Source of the DNA: Roseomonas sp. KE2513
Lineage (GTDB): Bacteria > Pseudomonadota > Alphaproteobacteria > Acetobacterales > Acetobacteraceae
Direction: 5' to 3'
Assembly: GCF_016107305.1 (NCBI RefSeq)
Contig: NZ_RCVR01000039.1
Coordinates: 1-43,430 of the forward strand
Length of the DNA: 43,430 bases
Every line of letters starts with the position of its first letter. Position 1 is the first letter of the stretch. Positions 24,594 to 33,168 of the stretch are shown piece by piece. The translations under genes and the position numbers were made by a program. The notes under the pieces are model-generated. The model did no database searches. It was not told the DNA's origin and saw only the letters and a list, made by a program, of their open reading frames with translations.

Positions 24594-25912
24594 CGCTCCT
24601 CCCTCTCGGCCTCGGTCTCGCTCTCCTCATGCCGCGTCTCGAACATGGACACCGCCGGCACCAGCCGGCCGAATAGCAGCAGCACCATTGCGAAGAGCGC
24701 GACCGAGCCGCCCAGCAACCCCCATTCCGCGACGCTCGGCGCGTATTCCGGTCCGACCGCGGGCATGTGGTCCCGCAGCAGTCCGCCCACCACGATCGAC
24801 CAGCGGTCCAGCCACACCCCCGCCGCCGCCAGCACGCCAACCGGCACCACGATCAGCGTGCGCGTGCGCAACGCCCCAAGCCAGAGCAGCTGTGGCAGCA
24901 CGGCCGAGAGCAGCACCGCGCCACAGTAGGCCGGTGCCCCGCCGCCGAACACGCGGGCGGCCAGCGCGTCGCGGGTGGTGGGGTCCTCCTCCAGGAAGCC
25001 GACCAGCAGCTCATGCGCATAGGCCATCCCGGCCGCCAGCCCGGCCGAGGCGAGGAGACGGGCCAGCAGGTCCATGTCCCGCTCGTCCACGTAGCGCTCA
25101 AGCGAGAGCGCCTGCCGCAGCACCGCGGCCAGCGCCAGCACCACGCCCAGCCCTGAGGGCAGGCCGGTGACCACCACGTGCAGCGGCAGCCGCGCCTGGT
25201 GCCAGGCCGGCACGAGGGTGGTGGCAAATTCCAGCGCGACCACCGTCTGTGCCCAGAGGAGCAACGGCAGCACCAACGCCGCGACGAGGCGATACGCCGC
25301 CTGGTGCCGGTGCCAATGCGCGACCGAGCCGCGCCAGCCCAGCGCGAGGATCCCGTAAGCCCGTGCCGCCCGCATCCGCCCGTGCCGCGCCGCCCGATCC
25401 CGCATGGAAGCGAGGTCCGGGATCAGCCCGATGAACCAGAACAGCGAGGTGACGACGACGTGGGACATAATGCCCCAGAAATCCCAGACGAGAGGGCTGC
25501 CGAATTGCGGCCAGAGGCCCGTGTAGGCCGGGTAGGGCAGCGTCCAGAGGAACAGCCATGGCCGGCCAAGATGCAGGATCGGGTAGGCGGCGGCAGCGAG
25601 GATGGCGGCCAGCGCCGCGGCCTCGGCGAAGCGGTTCACGGCGGTGCGCAGCCCGTGCCGGCGCAGCACCAGCACGGCGGCGAAAAGGCTGGCAGCATTG
25701 GCGATGCCGATCCACCAGGCATAGGCGATCAGGTCGAAGCCCCAGACATGGGGGATGTTGTTCCCCCACACGGCGACCCCGCGCACGAGCACGGCCGCGA
25801 CCGAGGCGACCAGCACCACCACGCCCGCTCCGGCCGCGGCCATGGCGAGGCGGAAGCCCCAGGCGCCCGGCCGCAGCGCGGCTTCGGCGACGGGGATGGT
25901 GTTGTCGCTCAC
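24590..25912 (-). CDS. actC: Alternative Complex III quinol-binding membrane subunit ActC (NrfD-like)
   Basis: 440 residues with about ten membrane helices, a member of the NrfD/polysulfide reductase C family. Diagnostic stretches: AVWGNNIPHVWGFDLIAYAW, LRTAVNRFAEAAALAA, AYPILHLGRPWLFLWTLPYP, FGSPLVWDFWGIMSHVVVTS, FWFIGLIPDLASMRDRAARH and LERYVDERDMDLLARL. Together with ActB it forms the menaquinol/ubiquinol oxidation site of ACIII. It starts at ATG 25912 overlapping the ActB stop (ATGA). The C-terminal tail is unusually rich in Glu and Arg (ETRHEESETEAEREER). Confidence 0.93.
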   Translation of the reverse strand: MSDNTIPVAEAALRPGAWGFRLAMAAAGAGVVVLVASVAAVLVRGVAVWGNNIPHVWGFDLIAYAWWIGIANAASLFAAVLVLRRHGLRTAVNRFAEAAALAAILAAAAYPILHLGRPWLFLWTLPYPAYTGLWPQFGSPLVWDFWGIMSHVVVTSLFWFIGLIPDLASMRDRAARHGRMRAARAYGILALGWRGSVAHWHRHQAAYRLVAALVLPLLLWAQTVVALEFATTLVPAWHQARLPLHVVVTGLPSGLGVVLALAAVLRQALSLERYVDERDMDLLARLLASAGLAAGMAYAHELLVGFLEEDPTTRDALAARVFGGGAPAYCGAVLLSAVLPQLLWLGALRTRTLIVVPVGVLAAAGVWLDRWSIVVGGLLRDHMPAVGPEYAPSVAEWGLLGGSVALFAMVLLLFGRLVPAVSMFETRHEESETEAEREER

Positions 25913-28713
25913 GACGGCTCCTCATCGGCCGCGACGCGGGCGAGATAGGTGGTGCGCGGCCGCGTGCCGAGCTGGCCGAGCATCGCGTAGTGCCGCCCGT
26001 CCCGCCGTGCGCCGGAGACGGCGCTGCCAGGATCGTTCAGGTCGCCGAAGGTGATGGCGCGAGTCGGGCAGGCGCGCTGGCAGGCGGTCTCCACCTCGCC
26101 GTCCTGCAGGGCGCGCCCCTCATTCGCGGCGGCGCTGCGCGCGCCCGCGATGCGGTGGCTGCAATAGGTGCATTTCTCCATCACGCCGCGCGGGCGCAGC
26201 GACACCTCAGGGTTGCGTGCCGGGGTGTCGAGGCTGCGGCGGTGATCAGCCCAGTTGAAGCGGCGCACCTTGTAGGGGCAGTTGTTGGAGCAGGTGCGCG
26301 TGCCGATGCAGCGCGCATGCACCATCACGTTCAGCCCCTCATGGTCATGCAGGGTGGCGTTGACGGGACAGACAGGCTCGCACGGCGCCTGCTCGCAATG
26401 CATGCAGGGCACGGGCTGGAAGCTGGAGGCGGGGTTCTCCTCCGCGCCGTGGTGATAACGGTCCACCCTCAGCCAGTGCATCGCCCGCCCCTGGCTCACG
26501 GCCAGTGGGCCGACCACGGGCACGTTGTTCTCCGCCTGGCAGGCCAGGGCGCAGGCGTTGCAGCCGATGCAAGCATCGAGGTCAATCGCCATCCCCCAGG
26601 CATGGCCGGGATAGGGCCAGTCCGGGTGCAGAGACGCATCCCGCGTCGGCTGCGGCAGGGCGCCGCCAGGCTTGACGCTGCGCACCGCCTCGACGGGATC
26701 AATCTGGTGGTGGGAGTCGGCCGTTACCGGCGGCGTGCGGCGCCCCGTGGACCGCAGCGACAAGCCCGGCATCGTCCAGGCGCCGGAGGCGGGGCGGAGG
26801 GCGTAGGCGTCGAACCCGCGCCCCTCTCCCACCGGTCCGCCGGCGCGGCGACCGCCGCCCAGCGGCAGGGTGACGCAGCCCGGCACGTGGCCCGGCACCG
26901 GCCAGCACGGGGCGAGCACGGTGCGCCCCTCCAACCCCAGCTCCACCTCGTCCCCCGGCGAAAGGCCAAGTTCGGCGAGGGTGGCGGGCGCCATCAGCGC
27001 GGCATTGCCCCAGGTGATCTTGGTCAGCGGCCGGGGCAGTTCCTGCAGCCAGGCCTCATGCGCCTCCGCCCCGCCGTGCGTGCCCGGGTCGGGCGCAAAT
27101 GCCGCGACCAGCCCGGCTGGCATCGGGGGCGAGGGCTGGTCCCATCCCTCCCGCAGTTGGAGAGACAGCGGGACGGCTGCCCCCCCTGCCACGCCCGTTT
27201 CCAGCGCCTCAGCCCAGGCCGCGTCAAAATCCCGTCCGGCCCAGATGGCGCGCCAAGTCGCCTCGACCGCCGCCCGGGCCGTCACGGGCGCGCCGAGCAG
27301 GGCAGAGAGCAGCTCCACCGGCCCCCGCGCCTCATCGGCCAGGGTGGCGGTGACGGGTTGCCGGATGGAGGGTGTGCCGTCGAAGGCGCGGCAATCGCCC
27401 CAGGCCTCTAATTCATGCGGCATCGGGACGTGCCAGGCGCAGAGGCGCGACGTCTCGTCCTGTCGGGCGCCGAGATGGAGCACGAAGGGCACCCGGCGCA
27501 GCGCGGCCTCGAAACCGAGGGCGGCCGGCGCGTCATAGGCCGGATTGGGCCCGAGGATCAGCAGATGCGTCACCTCCTCTGCCACCATGGCCGAGGCGAG
27601 CGCCGCGAGGGAGGCCGCCATCGGCTCCGGCCGGGCCAGCGGATGCGGCAGAGTGCGCAGCACGGTGCTGCCCAGCCGGGCGTTCATCGCATGGGCCAGG
27701 GCATGCACCGTCGCCCCCTCCCTGCGCCCGGCCAGGACCAGAGCATCCGGCCCTGCAGCCATCAGTTCCGCCGCGATCTCCGCTGCCGGATGCGTACCGG
27801 CGGCCGCGAGCCCCTCCACCCCCAGCGCCTGGGCCACCCCACGCGCAAAGGGCTCGGCCTCGGCGGGGTGGAGAGGGATGCGGCGGTCGGCGCGGGCGCC
27901 GGTGATGCTCGGCGCGGCCTCGGCCACGATAAGCCTCGCTCTGCGCCCATCCCGGCGGGCCGTGATCCAGTCGCGCGCATGGCGGAGATGCCCGGGCATG
28001 TCGCCAAGCGGATCGGCGCCGAGGCACAGCACCGCCCGCGCGCGGGACAGGTCCGGCACCACGGCCAGGGGCTGGCCAAAGGCGCGCACCGCACCCTCCT
28101 GCGCGCCGTCGCCCGCCAGCGGGTCGTGCTGGTGCCAGGCGGCCTCCGGGAAGGCGGCAAGCACCTCCCCTATCACCCGCGCGAGGGTCGGGGAGGAGAC
28201 GGGGCCGGTGAGAATCCGCAGACCCCGGCCATCCCGCGGCACGAGTTCCTCCCGCGCGCCGGCCAGGGCGGCGTCCAGCATCGGCCTCGGTACCGGACGG
28301 CCGTCTCGCCGGATGCGGCGGGAGCGGTGCGGGTCGTGCAGGGACAGCACGGCCGCTTCGGCAAAGATGTCGGTGGCGCCCAGGCTGGCGGGGTGAGCGG
28401 GATTGCCCTCCAGCTTCACCGCGTGCCCGCCGCGGGTGCGCACGACCACGCCGCGGGCCAGCCCGTCCAGCTCCAGCACCGTCGCGTAATCGGCCGAAGC
28501 CGCCGCGCCATCAACGGCGCGGGCGGGGGCATGCAGGGGATGGCCGTGTTCCGGCGCCTCGTCGCAGCCGCCCAGAGCTGCAAGGGCCAGGGAGGCGCCC
28601 ACCAGCAAGAGCGCATCGCGCCGCTCCACCGGGCCATGCGCGCCGGCGGCCAGGGCGGCGGGCTGCGGGGGCTCGGGGGTGGAGTCCGGGCCACGACGGG
28701 GGGGAGCGCTCAT
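25909..28713 (-). CDS. actB: Alternative Complex III iron-sulfur/molybdopterin-fold subunit ActB
   Basis: 934 residues. ERRDALLLVGASLALAALGGC (twin Arg at 31-32) is a Tat-type signal, so it is exported folded. Residues about 60-700 have the molybdopterin-oxidoreductase fold, as in other ActB proteins where no Mo cofactor is bound. The C-terminal 220 residues hold the clusters: Cys 715, 718, 721, 725 (CIGCNACALAC); 770, 773, 778, 782 (CMHCEQAPCEPVC); 802, 808, 812 (CIGTRTCSNNC); and 848, 851, 878, 882 (CTYC and CQRAC). Conserved family text includes NNCPYKVRRFNWADHR. It passes electrons from quinol to the haems of ActA. ActA's stop is 10 bp upstream. Confidence 0.93.
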   Translation of the reverse strand: MSAPPRRGPDSTPEPPQPAALAAGAHGPVERRDALLLVGASLALAALGGCDEAPEHGHPLHAPARAVDGAAASADYATVLELDGLARGVVVRTRGGHAVKLEGNPAHPASLGATDIFAEAAVLSLHDPHRSRRIRRDGRPVPRPMLDAALAGAREELVPRDGRGLRILTGPVSSPTLARVIGEVLAAFPEAAWHQHDPLAGDGAQEGAVRAFGQPLAVVPDLSRARAVLCLGADPLGDMPGHLRHARDWITARRDGRRARLIVAEAAPSITGARADRRIPLHPAEAEPFARGVAQALGVEGLAAAGTHPAAEIAAELMAAGPDALVLAGRREGATVHALAHAMNARLGSTVLRTLPHPLARPEPMAASLAALASAMVAEEVTHLLILGPNPAYDAPAALGFEAALRRVPFVLHLGARQDETSRLCAWHVPMPHELEAWGDCRAFDGTPSIRQPVTATLADEARGPVELLSALLGAPVTARAAVEATWRAIWAGRDFDAAWAEALETGVAGGAAVPLSLQLREGWDQPSPPMPAGLVAAFAPDPGTHGGAEAHEAWLQELPRPLTKITWGNAALMAPATLAELGLSPGDEVELGLEGRTVLAPCWPVPGHVPGCVTLPLGGGRRAGGPVGEGRGFDAYALRPASGAWTMPGLSLRSTGRRTPPVTADSHHQIDPVEAVRSVKPGGALPQPTRDASLHPDWPYPGHAWGMAIDLDACIGCNACALACQAENNVPVVGPLAVSQGRAMHWLRVDRYHHGAEENPASSFQPVPCMHCEQAPCEPVCPVNATLHDHEGLNVMVHARCIGTRTCSNNCPYKVRRFNWADHRRSLDTPARNPEVSLRPRGVMEKCTYCSHRIAGARSAAANEGRALQDGEVETACQRACPTRAITFGDLNDPGSAVSGARRDGRHYAMLGQLGTRPRTTYLARVAADEEPS

Positions 28714-28723
28714 CGGTGGCGCC

Positions 28724-29395
28724 TCATCGATGGCAGGTCGAGCAACGGGTCATGGGGGAGACCTCCACGCCGAAATGCCTGTAGCGCAGGGCGCGCAGAC
28801 CGTGCGGGCGCGGCGTGAACGCCGCCTCGCCGGCCGGGAGCCCGCCGGTCGTGGTCTCGACCGCCCTGGGCTGACCGGAGGTAGGGTCGCGGTGGCAATC
28901 CAGGCAGAAGCCCATCGAGAGCGTCTCCGCCCGCACCGTGCGAGGCATCTCCTGCACCGCCCCGTGGCAGGAGACGCAGCCGACTCCGGCCGTGGTATGG
29001 GCCGCGTGATCAAAGCGGACATGGTTCGGCAGGCGGCTGACCGAGGCCCATTGCACCGCAGTCCCCCCGGCCAGCGCGGCCCGCAACGGCGTAAATTGCG
29101 CGGCGACGTTCCAGACTCGGTCGTGACAGCCCAGGCAGGTCTCCGCGCTGGGCATCCCGGCATCTGCGGTCCGCTCCACCCCAGCATGGCAGAAGCGGCA
29201 ATCCAGGCCGAGCCCGCCGGCATGGACAGCATGGCTGAAGGGAATGGGCTGTTCCGCCGGATGCCCGACGGCCCAGGTCTGGCCGGCCCGTACCAGGGCG
29301 AAGCCCGTTGCGCAGGAGAGCAGCAGCACCGCGCAAGCAAAACCGATCGCGAGGCGCAGTCGGGAATCCGCCCTTTTGGAGAAGAGCTGCGCCAT
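28724..29395 (-). CDS. actA: Alternative Complex III pentahaem cytochrome c subunit ActA
   Basis: 223 residues from ATG 29395, preceded by GGGAGA; an earlier in-frame start at 29422 lacks a comparable site. One N-terminal membrane anchor (about 14-36) is followed by five CXXCH motifs at 66-70 (CRFCH), 87-91 (CLGCH), 140-144 (CVSCH), 164-168 (CLDCH) and 218-222 (CSTCH), the ActA hallmark. IPFSHAVHAGGLGLDC, MPSAETCLGCH and MGFCLDCHRDP are family text. It is the first gene of the operon, so the promoter must lie in 29396-29963. The last haem ends one residue before the stop, so the protein is compact but complete. Confidence 0.92.
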   Translation of the reverse strand: MAQLFSKRADSRLRLAIGFACAVLLLSCATGFALVRAGQTWAVGHPAEQPIPFSHAVHAGGLGLDCRFCHAGVERTADAGMPSAETCLGCHDRVWNVAAQFTPLRAALAGGTAVQWASVSRLPNHVRFDHAAHTTAGVGCVSCHGAVQEMPRTVRAETLSMGFCLDCHRDPTSGQPRAVETTTGGLPAGEAAFTPRPHGLRALRYRHFGVEVSPMTRCSTCHR

Positions 29396-29963
29396 CGTCT
29401 CCCGCACCGACCAGACCGGCACGCGAGGAGTTGCGGCCAGGTTACCGGCCGTTCATGCGGCCAGACCAGCCGATCGACAAGAGGCGACGGCCATTTTGCC
29501 CGGCAGCCGCGACTTCTGGCTGCTGCGCCTCATGCCCGAGCTGCGCTCCATAGCAAGGGTTGCCTCGGCGACCTGTTGCCGTGCTGCTGCCCGAAGGCCA
29601 AACCTGGTGCCGCCGCTCTGGCAATGGCTCGCATCTCTGCTTCTTCCGTCGATAACCCTCCACATACCGCTGGCCGACGGGGGAAGCTGGTGCGCGGAGC
29701 GGACTGACTTAGCCACCTCGTGGTGCTGACAACCTGGGCAGGGTTCAGTCCTCTGTTGATTTGGACGCTCGCTCCACGATCTGATTTTCAGACCGAATTG
29801 CCTCTCGATGCCGGACGTGGGCAACAGTTCCGACGCACAGTCAGCCAGCAATCCCCACTCTCTGCTTGCACCCAACTACAGGCTGTGGGCCGGCCCTCGC
29901 GACATTCTATGGGGTGGCGTGCCAGTAAGGGTGAACAAGCCTCAATTCTATGCCGAAAACGCA
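29396..29963. other. Non-coding region upstream of the ACIII operon
   Basis: About 570 bases separate ActA from the restored end of the LysR frame at 29964. I see no gene in either strand that resembles a family. Base composition falls between about 29720 and 29960. The operon promoter is expected here, but no clear -35/-10 pair or operator could be picked out. Confidence 0.4.
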
Positions 29964-30888
29964 TCAGGACGGGCGCGTTGCCGGACAAGCGCTTGGGATA
30001 GCCTTGAGCTCCGACACGAGCGCCCGAATGGCTGGAGATGGCAGCCGCCGGGGTGCCAAAGCCCAGCGCACATCCATCATCATCGGCGATCCGCTCAGAT
30101 CAAGCTCTACCAGGCGCCCGGCCGCCAGATCTTCTTCCACGCTGCGTCATGGTCAGGAGCAGCCCTGTTCCTGCCCTGACCAGGGCTCGGACCGTATCGT
30201 ATTCCGTCGTTCGTGCAGGAGCGATCTTCGTACGGGGAAGACCTGCCGCGGTGAGGAGCGCATCTAACTCCTGGCTGAGGAGAGATCTCCGTCCTCCGCG
30301 AACGAAGGGCCAACTGACAAGTTCAGCCGCCGACAAGCCTTGCCGTATCGCTAAGGGGTGAGTGGCCGAGGCCACAATGCCGAACCGCTCACGTCGAAGG
30401 AGCTGGGAGGACAGGTTAGCCGGCGGATTGTTGGTGAGGAAACAGCCGATATCAGCACTGCCGGAGAGAAGGTGATCGATGACCTCCTCCTGTCCGCCCG
30501 TCCGGATGTCCAGCCGGACATCCGGGTGTTGCTGGGAGAAGGTGGCCAGGAGGTCCGGTAGGACGAAGTTCGCGACGAGCCGCTGCGCCGAAAGCTGAAT
30601 ACGCCGGACCGATCCGGCACGATCCTCGGCCAGTGTCGCCGCCGCCGCAGCCGCGTCCTGCAGCAGAAGGCGCGCTTGCGGCAAGAAGGCCAGCCCGGCG
30701 GAGGTGAGCAGAGAGGGGCGGCCTCTCCGGCGCTCCAGGAGAGGCGTCCCGGCCTCCTCCTCTAACCGGCGGAGCTGCTCGCTGACGGAGGGCTGGGTGA
30801 TGCCCAGGCGCTCGGCCGCTGCTGCCACCCGGCCCTCCTCGGCCACGGCGACGAAGACTTCCAGGCATCGCAGCGAAGCTCGAAGCAT
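29964..30888 (-). pseudogene. LysR-family regulator with a C-terminal frameshift
   Basis: From ATG 30888 the first about 247 residues are a normal LysR-type regulator: winged helix (LEVFVAVAEEGRVAAAAERL, GITQPSVSEQLRRLEEEA), then the effector domain (LVANFVLPDLLATFSQQHPD, VRALVRAGTGLLLTMTQ). Just after MTQ, near 30141, the frame shifts and stops at 30100. In the next frame the expected end follows: VEEDLAAGRLVELDLSGSP, RWALAPRRLPSPAIRALVSE, stop at 29964. One inserted base or two lost bases explain it. The DNA-binding domain is intact, so a truncated protein might still bind. It is divergent from the Bug operon at 31015, the usual arrangement for control of a transport/catabolic operon. Confidence 0.8.
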
Positions 30889-30898
30889 GCGTCATCGT

Positions 30899-30914
30899 AT
30901 AGGCGATATCCTAT
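30899..30914. promoter_or_regulatory. Dyad ATAGG-N6-CCTAT, likely LysR binding site
   Basis: ATAGGCGATATCCTAT lies 11 bp upstream of the LysR start codon, in the 126-bp gap shared with the divergent Bug gene. The ATA...TAT dyad with AT-rich core resembles LysR recognition elements. Its closeness to the LysR start suggests autorepression. Confidence 0.5.
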
Positions 30915-31014
30915 GTGTTCCACAGGAACCTGCCCAATTGCTGCCGACCAGCGACCGGCGCCACAGTCTCGAACAAGGGACCGGGCAGCAGCGCCGGCCG
31001 GAGGGAGCGTCGTG

Positions 31015-32007
31015 ATGCAGTATAGGAGCGCCGGCCTCGGCGCGTTGCGGTGGCTGGCTGCTGGGCTAGCGACTTTGTGGACGGGTGTCGGGTCTCTGAG
31101 TGCCCAGCCTGCCTTCCCCGACCGGCCTATCCGAATCATCAACCCTTTCCCGCCGGGCTCGCCGGTGGATTTCATCGGCCGCTTTGCTGCTGACCGTATG
31201 GAGCAGGCTTGGGGGCAGCCGGTCGTCGTGGAAAGCCGCAGCGGCGCGGGCGGCACGGTGGGGGCCGCCGTGGTCGCTCGCGCACCAGCCGATGGGCATA
31301 CGCTGCTGGTGACCACCCCCTCACTGATCACGGCGACAACGTTACACCGCGACCTTCCCTATGACCCCCTGCGCGACCTCCTGCCGGTCTGGGGGGTGCT
31401 CTCCAGCGGCCTCGTGATTGTGGTGAACCCCAGGGTGCAGGCGACCACGCTGGGGGAGTTTATCGCTCATGTCCGGCGGAACCCCGGCCACCTCTCTTAT
31501 GCCACCTCTGGCCACGGTACGACCCAGCATTTCGGGGCGGAGCTGTTCCTGTCGCGCACGGGCCTCGCGATGGAGCACGTGTCATATCGCGGCGGTGCCC
31601 CGGCGGCGACAGGCCTCATCGCCGGCCACGTACAGGCCATGTTCGACGCTCTATCCAACCAGCTTCCGAATATCCGGGACGGGCGCGTGCGGCCGCTGGC
31701 CCTGATGCGGGACCGCCGTTCCCCCGCCCTGCCCGAGGTGCCGACGACGGCCGAAGCCGGGGTAGCGGGCGCCGAGATGCCGGGTTGGGTAGGCCTCTTC
31801 GCCCCCGCTGGCACACCCTCCCCGATCCGCCAGAGGATAATCGCCCTTCTCTCCGCGGCGATGGAGGAGGCGGCTGTCCGCGAGCGCATGGCCGGGGTCG
31901 GGCAGGAACCGGACGTGACGGCTGGGGATGAGTTCGCCAGCCGTGTGCGGCGCGACGCCTCGCTTTTTGTGGACATCGCCCGCACCGCGGGCATCAAACC
32001 GGAGTGA
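31015..32007 (+). CDS. Bug-family (TctC) periplasmic receptor, first gene of organic-acid operon
   Basis: 330 residues from ATG 31015, with GGAGGGAG about 7 bases upstream. Sec signal peptide to about residue 30 (LATLWTGVGSLSA, cut before QPAF). Bug marks: IRIINPFPPGSPVDFIGRFA, QPVVVESRSGAGGTVGAAVV, APADGHTLLV, SGHGTTQHFGAELF, HVSYRGGAPAATGL, and VPTTAEAGVAGAEMPGWVGL, with a GIKPE C-terminus. It is divergent from the LysR gene and 13 bp before an enolase-superfamily gene, so it probably captures the carboxylate that the following enzymes process. It resembles the broken Bug at 34605 closely (shared NPFPPGSP motif). Confidence 0.92.
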   Translation: MQYRSAGLGALRWLAAGLATLWTGVGSLSAQPAFPDRPIRIINPFPPGSPVDFIGRFAADRMEQAWGQPVVVESRSGAGGTVGAAVVARAPADGHTLLVTTPSLITATTLHRDLPYDPLRDLLPVWGVLSSGLVIVVNPRVQATTLGEFIAHVRRNPGHLSYATSGHGTTQHFGAELFLSRTGLAMEHVSYRGGAPAATGLIAGHVQAMFDALSNQLPNIRDGRVRPLALMRDRRSPALPEVPTTAEAGVAGAEMPGWVGLFAPAGTPSPIRQRIIALLSAAMEEAAVRERMAGVGQEPDVTAGDEFASRVRRDASLFVDIARTAGIKPE

Positions 32008-32020
32008 CGGGGCAGCCGCC

Positions 32021-33133
32021 ATGAAGATCACCCGGGTCGAGGCGATCGCCATCCAAATGCCGCTGCCGCGCGACTTCCCCGGCAGCTCCTACAGCGTCGT
32101 GAAGAAGGAGGCGATCATCACGCGCCTCCATACCGATCACGGGCCAGTTGGCCATTGCATCAACGGCGAGGGGCAAGGTGCCCTGCAGCCGGTGATGGTG
32201 CGGATCATCGAGGAGGAGCTGGCGCCGATGCTGATCGGCGAGGATCCCGGCCGGATCGAGGCGCTCTGGGCGAAGCTATGGCGTGCCACATCCCGCGGGG
32301 GGCGCGATCCGCGAGCGGCGGTTCGAGCGGTGGCCTGCGTGGACAGCGCGCTGTGGGATCTCGCCGGCAAGGCGGCGAACATGCCGCTCTACCGGATGTG
32401 GGGTGGGGCACGAGACCGGCTGCCGATCATCGCTATCGGGGGGCAGTACCACGACGACTACGGCATTGCGGACTACGGACGGGAGATGGAGGATTATCTC
32501 GCTCTCGGCCTTGCCGGCTGCAAGTTCAAGGTCGGTGGCCGCTCGCCCGAGGAGGACGCCGCGCGTACCGGGGCAGCGCGCGCTGCGGGCGGCGAGAGCT
32601 TCATTTTGGCAGTGGACGCGAACCGCGGCTGGACGCGCGCGGAAGCGCTGGACTTCATCCGCCGCACGCCTCGGCTGAACATCCGCTGGTTCGAGGAGCC
32701 TGTCCTCTGGGCAAACGACCGCAAGGACATGGCCCTGCTCCGCGCCACCACCGGCCTGCCCATCTGCGCCGGCCAATCCGAGATGTCGGCGGAGGACTGC
32801 CGTGATTTGATGCTCGATGCCGCGATCGACGTCTGCAACTTCGACGCCAGCTGGGGTGGTGGGCCAACGCCATGGCTGCGGGTAGCCGCCATGGCCGCCC
32901 TCTTGGGGGTGGAAATGGCTCACCATGGGGAGCCTGTGATCGGGTCCCACCTCCTCGCGGCTGTGGGGAATGGCACCTACGCGGAGACGCACCATCCGCA
33001 GCGCGACCCGGTCTTCCACCGAATGCTGCTCGGCCGCGGCGCGATCGAGAGCGGGGACTACCTGCTACCCCAGGGGCCGGGCTGGGGCGTGAATTTCGAC
33101 CAGGATCTCGTTCGCGCACATCGCGTGAACTAA
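32021..33133 (+). CDS. Mandelate racemase/muconate lactonizing enzyme family protein
   Basis: 370 residues, enolase superfamily. N-terminal cap (VEAIAIQMPLPRDFPGSSYS), then the barrel with the catalytic Lys pair 168/170 (CKFKVGG), metal ligands Asp 199 (LAVDANRGW), Glu 225 (RWFEEPV) and Glu 254 (GQSEMS), and the Asp 275/His 301 or 302 pair (FDASWGG, AHHGEP). This mandelate-racemase-like set supports abstraction of a proton next to a carboxylate, as in sugar-acid dehydratases or racemases. ATG 32021 starts 13 bp after the Bug stop. The exact substrate cannot be read from the sequence; a hydroxy acid imported via the neighbouring Bug receptor is a reasonable guess. Confidence 0.88.
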   Translation: MKITRVEAIAIQMPLPRDFPGSSYSVVKKEAIITRLHTDHGPVGHCINGEGQGALQPVMVRIIEEELAPMLIGEDPGRIEALWAKLWRATSRGGRDPRAAVRAVACVDSALWDLAGKAANMPLYRMWGGARDRLPIIAIGGQYHDDYGIADYGREMEDYLALGLAGCKFKVGGRSPEEDAARTGAARAAGGESFILAVDANRGWTRAEALDFIRRTPRLNIRWFEEPVLWANDRKDMALLRATTGLPICAGQSEMSAEDCRDLMLDAAIDVCNFDASWGGGPTPWLRVAAMAALLGVEMAHHGEPVIGSHLLAAVGNGTYAETHHPQRDPVFHRMLLGRGAIESGDYLLPQGPGWGVNFDQDLVRAHRVN

Positions 33134-33168
33134 CGCTGGCCCCTGCACAAAGGGCTGAAGAGGGGAGC

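Noticed and set aside
25558-28818. Long plus-strand open frames antisense to ActC and ActB
   Set aside because: No domain signature, Gly/Arg/Ala-rich; explained by third-position GC bias opposite two well supported genes.
29442-29720. Short open frames upstream of ActA
   Set aside because: No family resemblance, no ribosome site, and composition like shifted-frame sequence.
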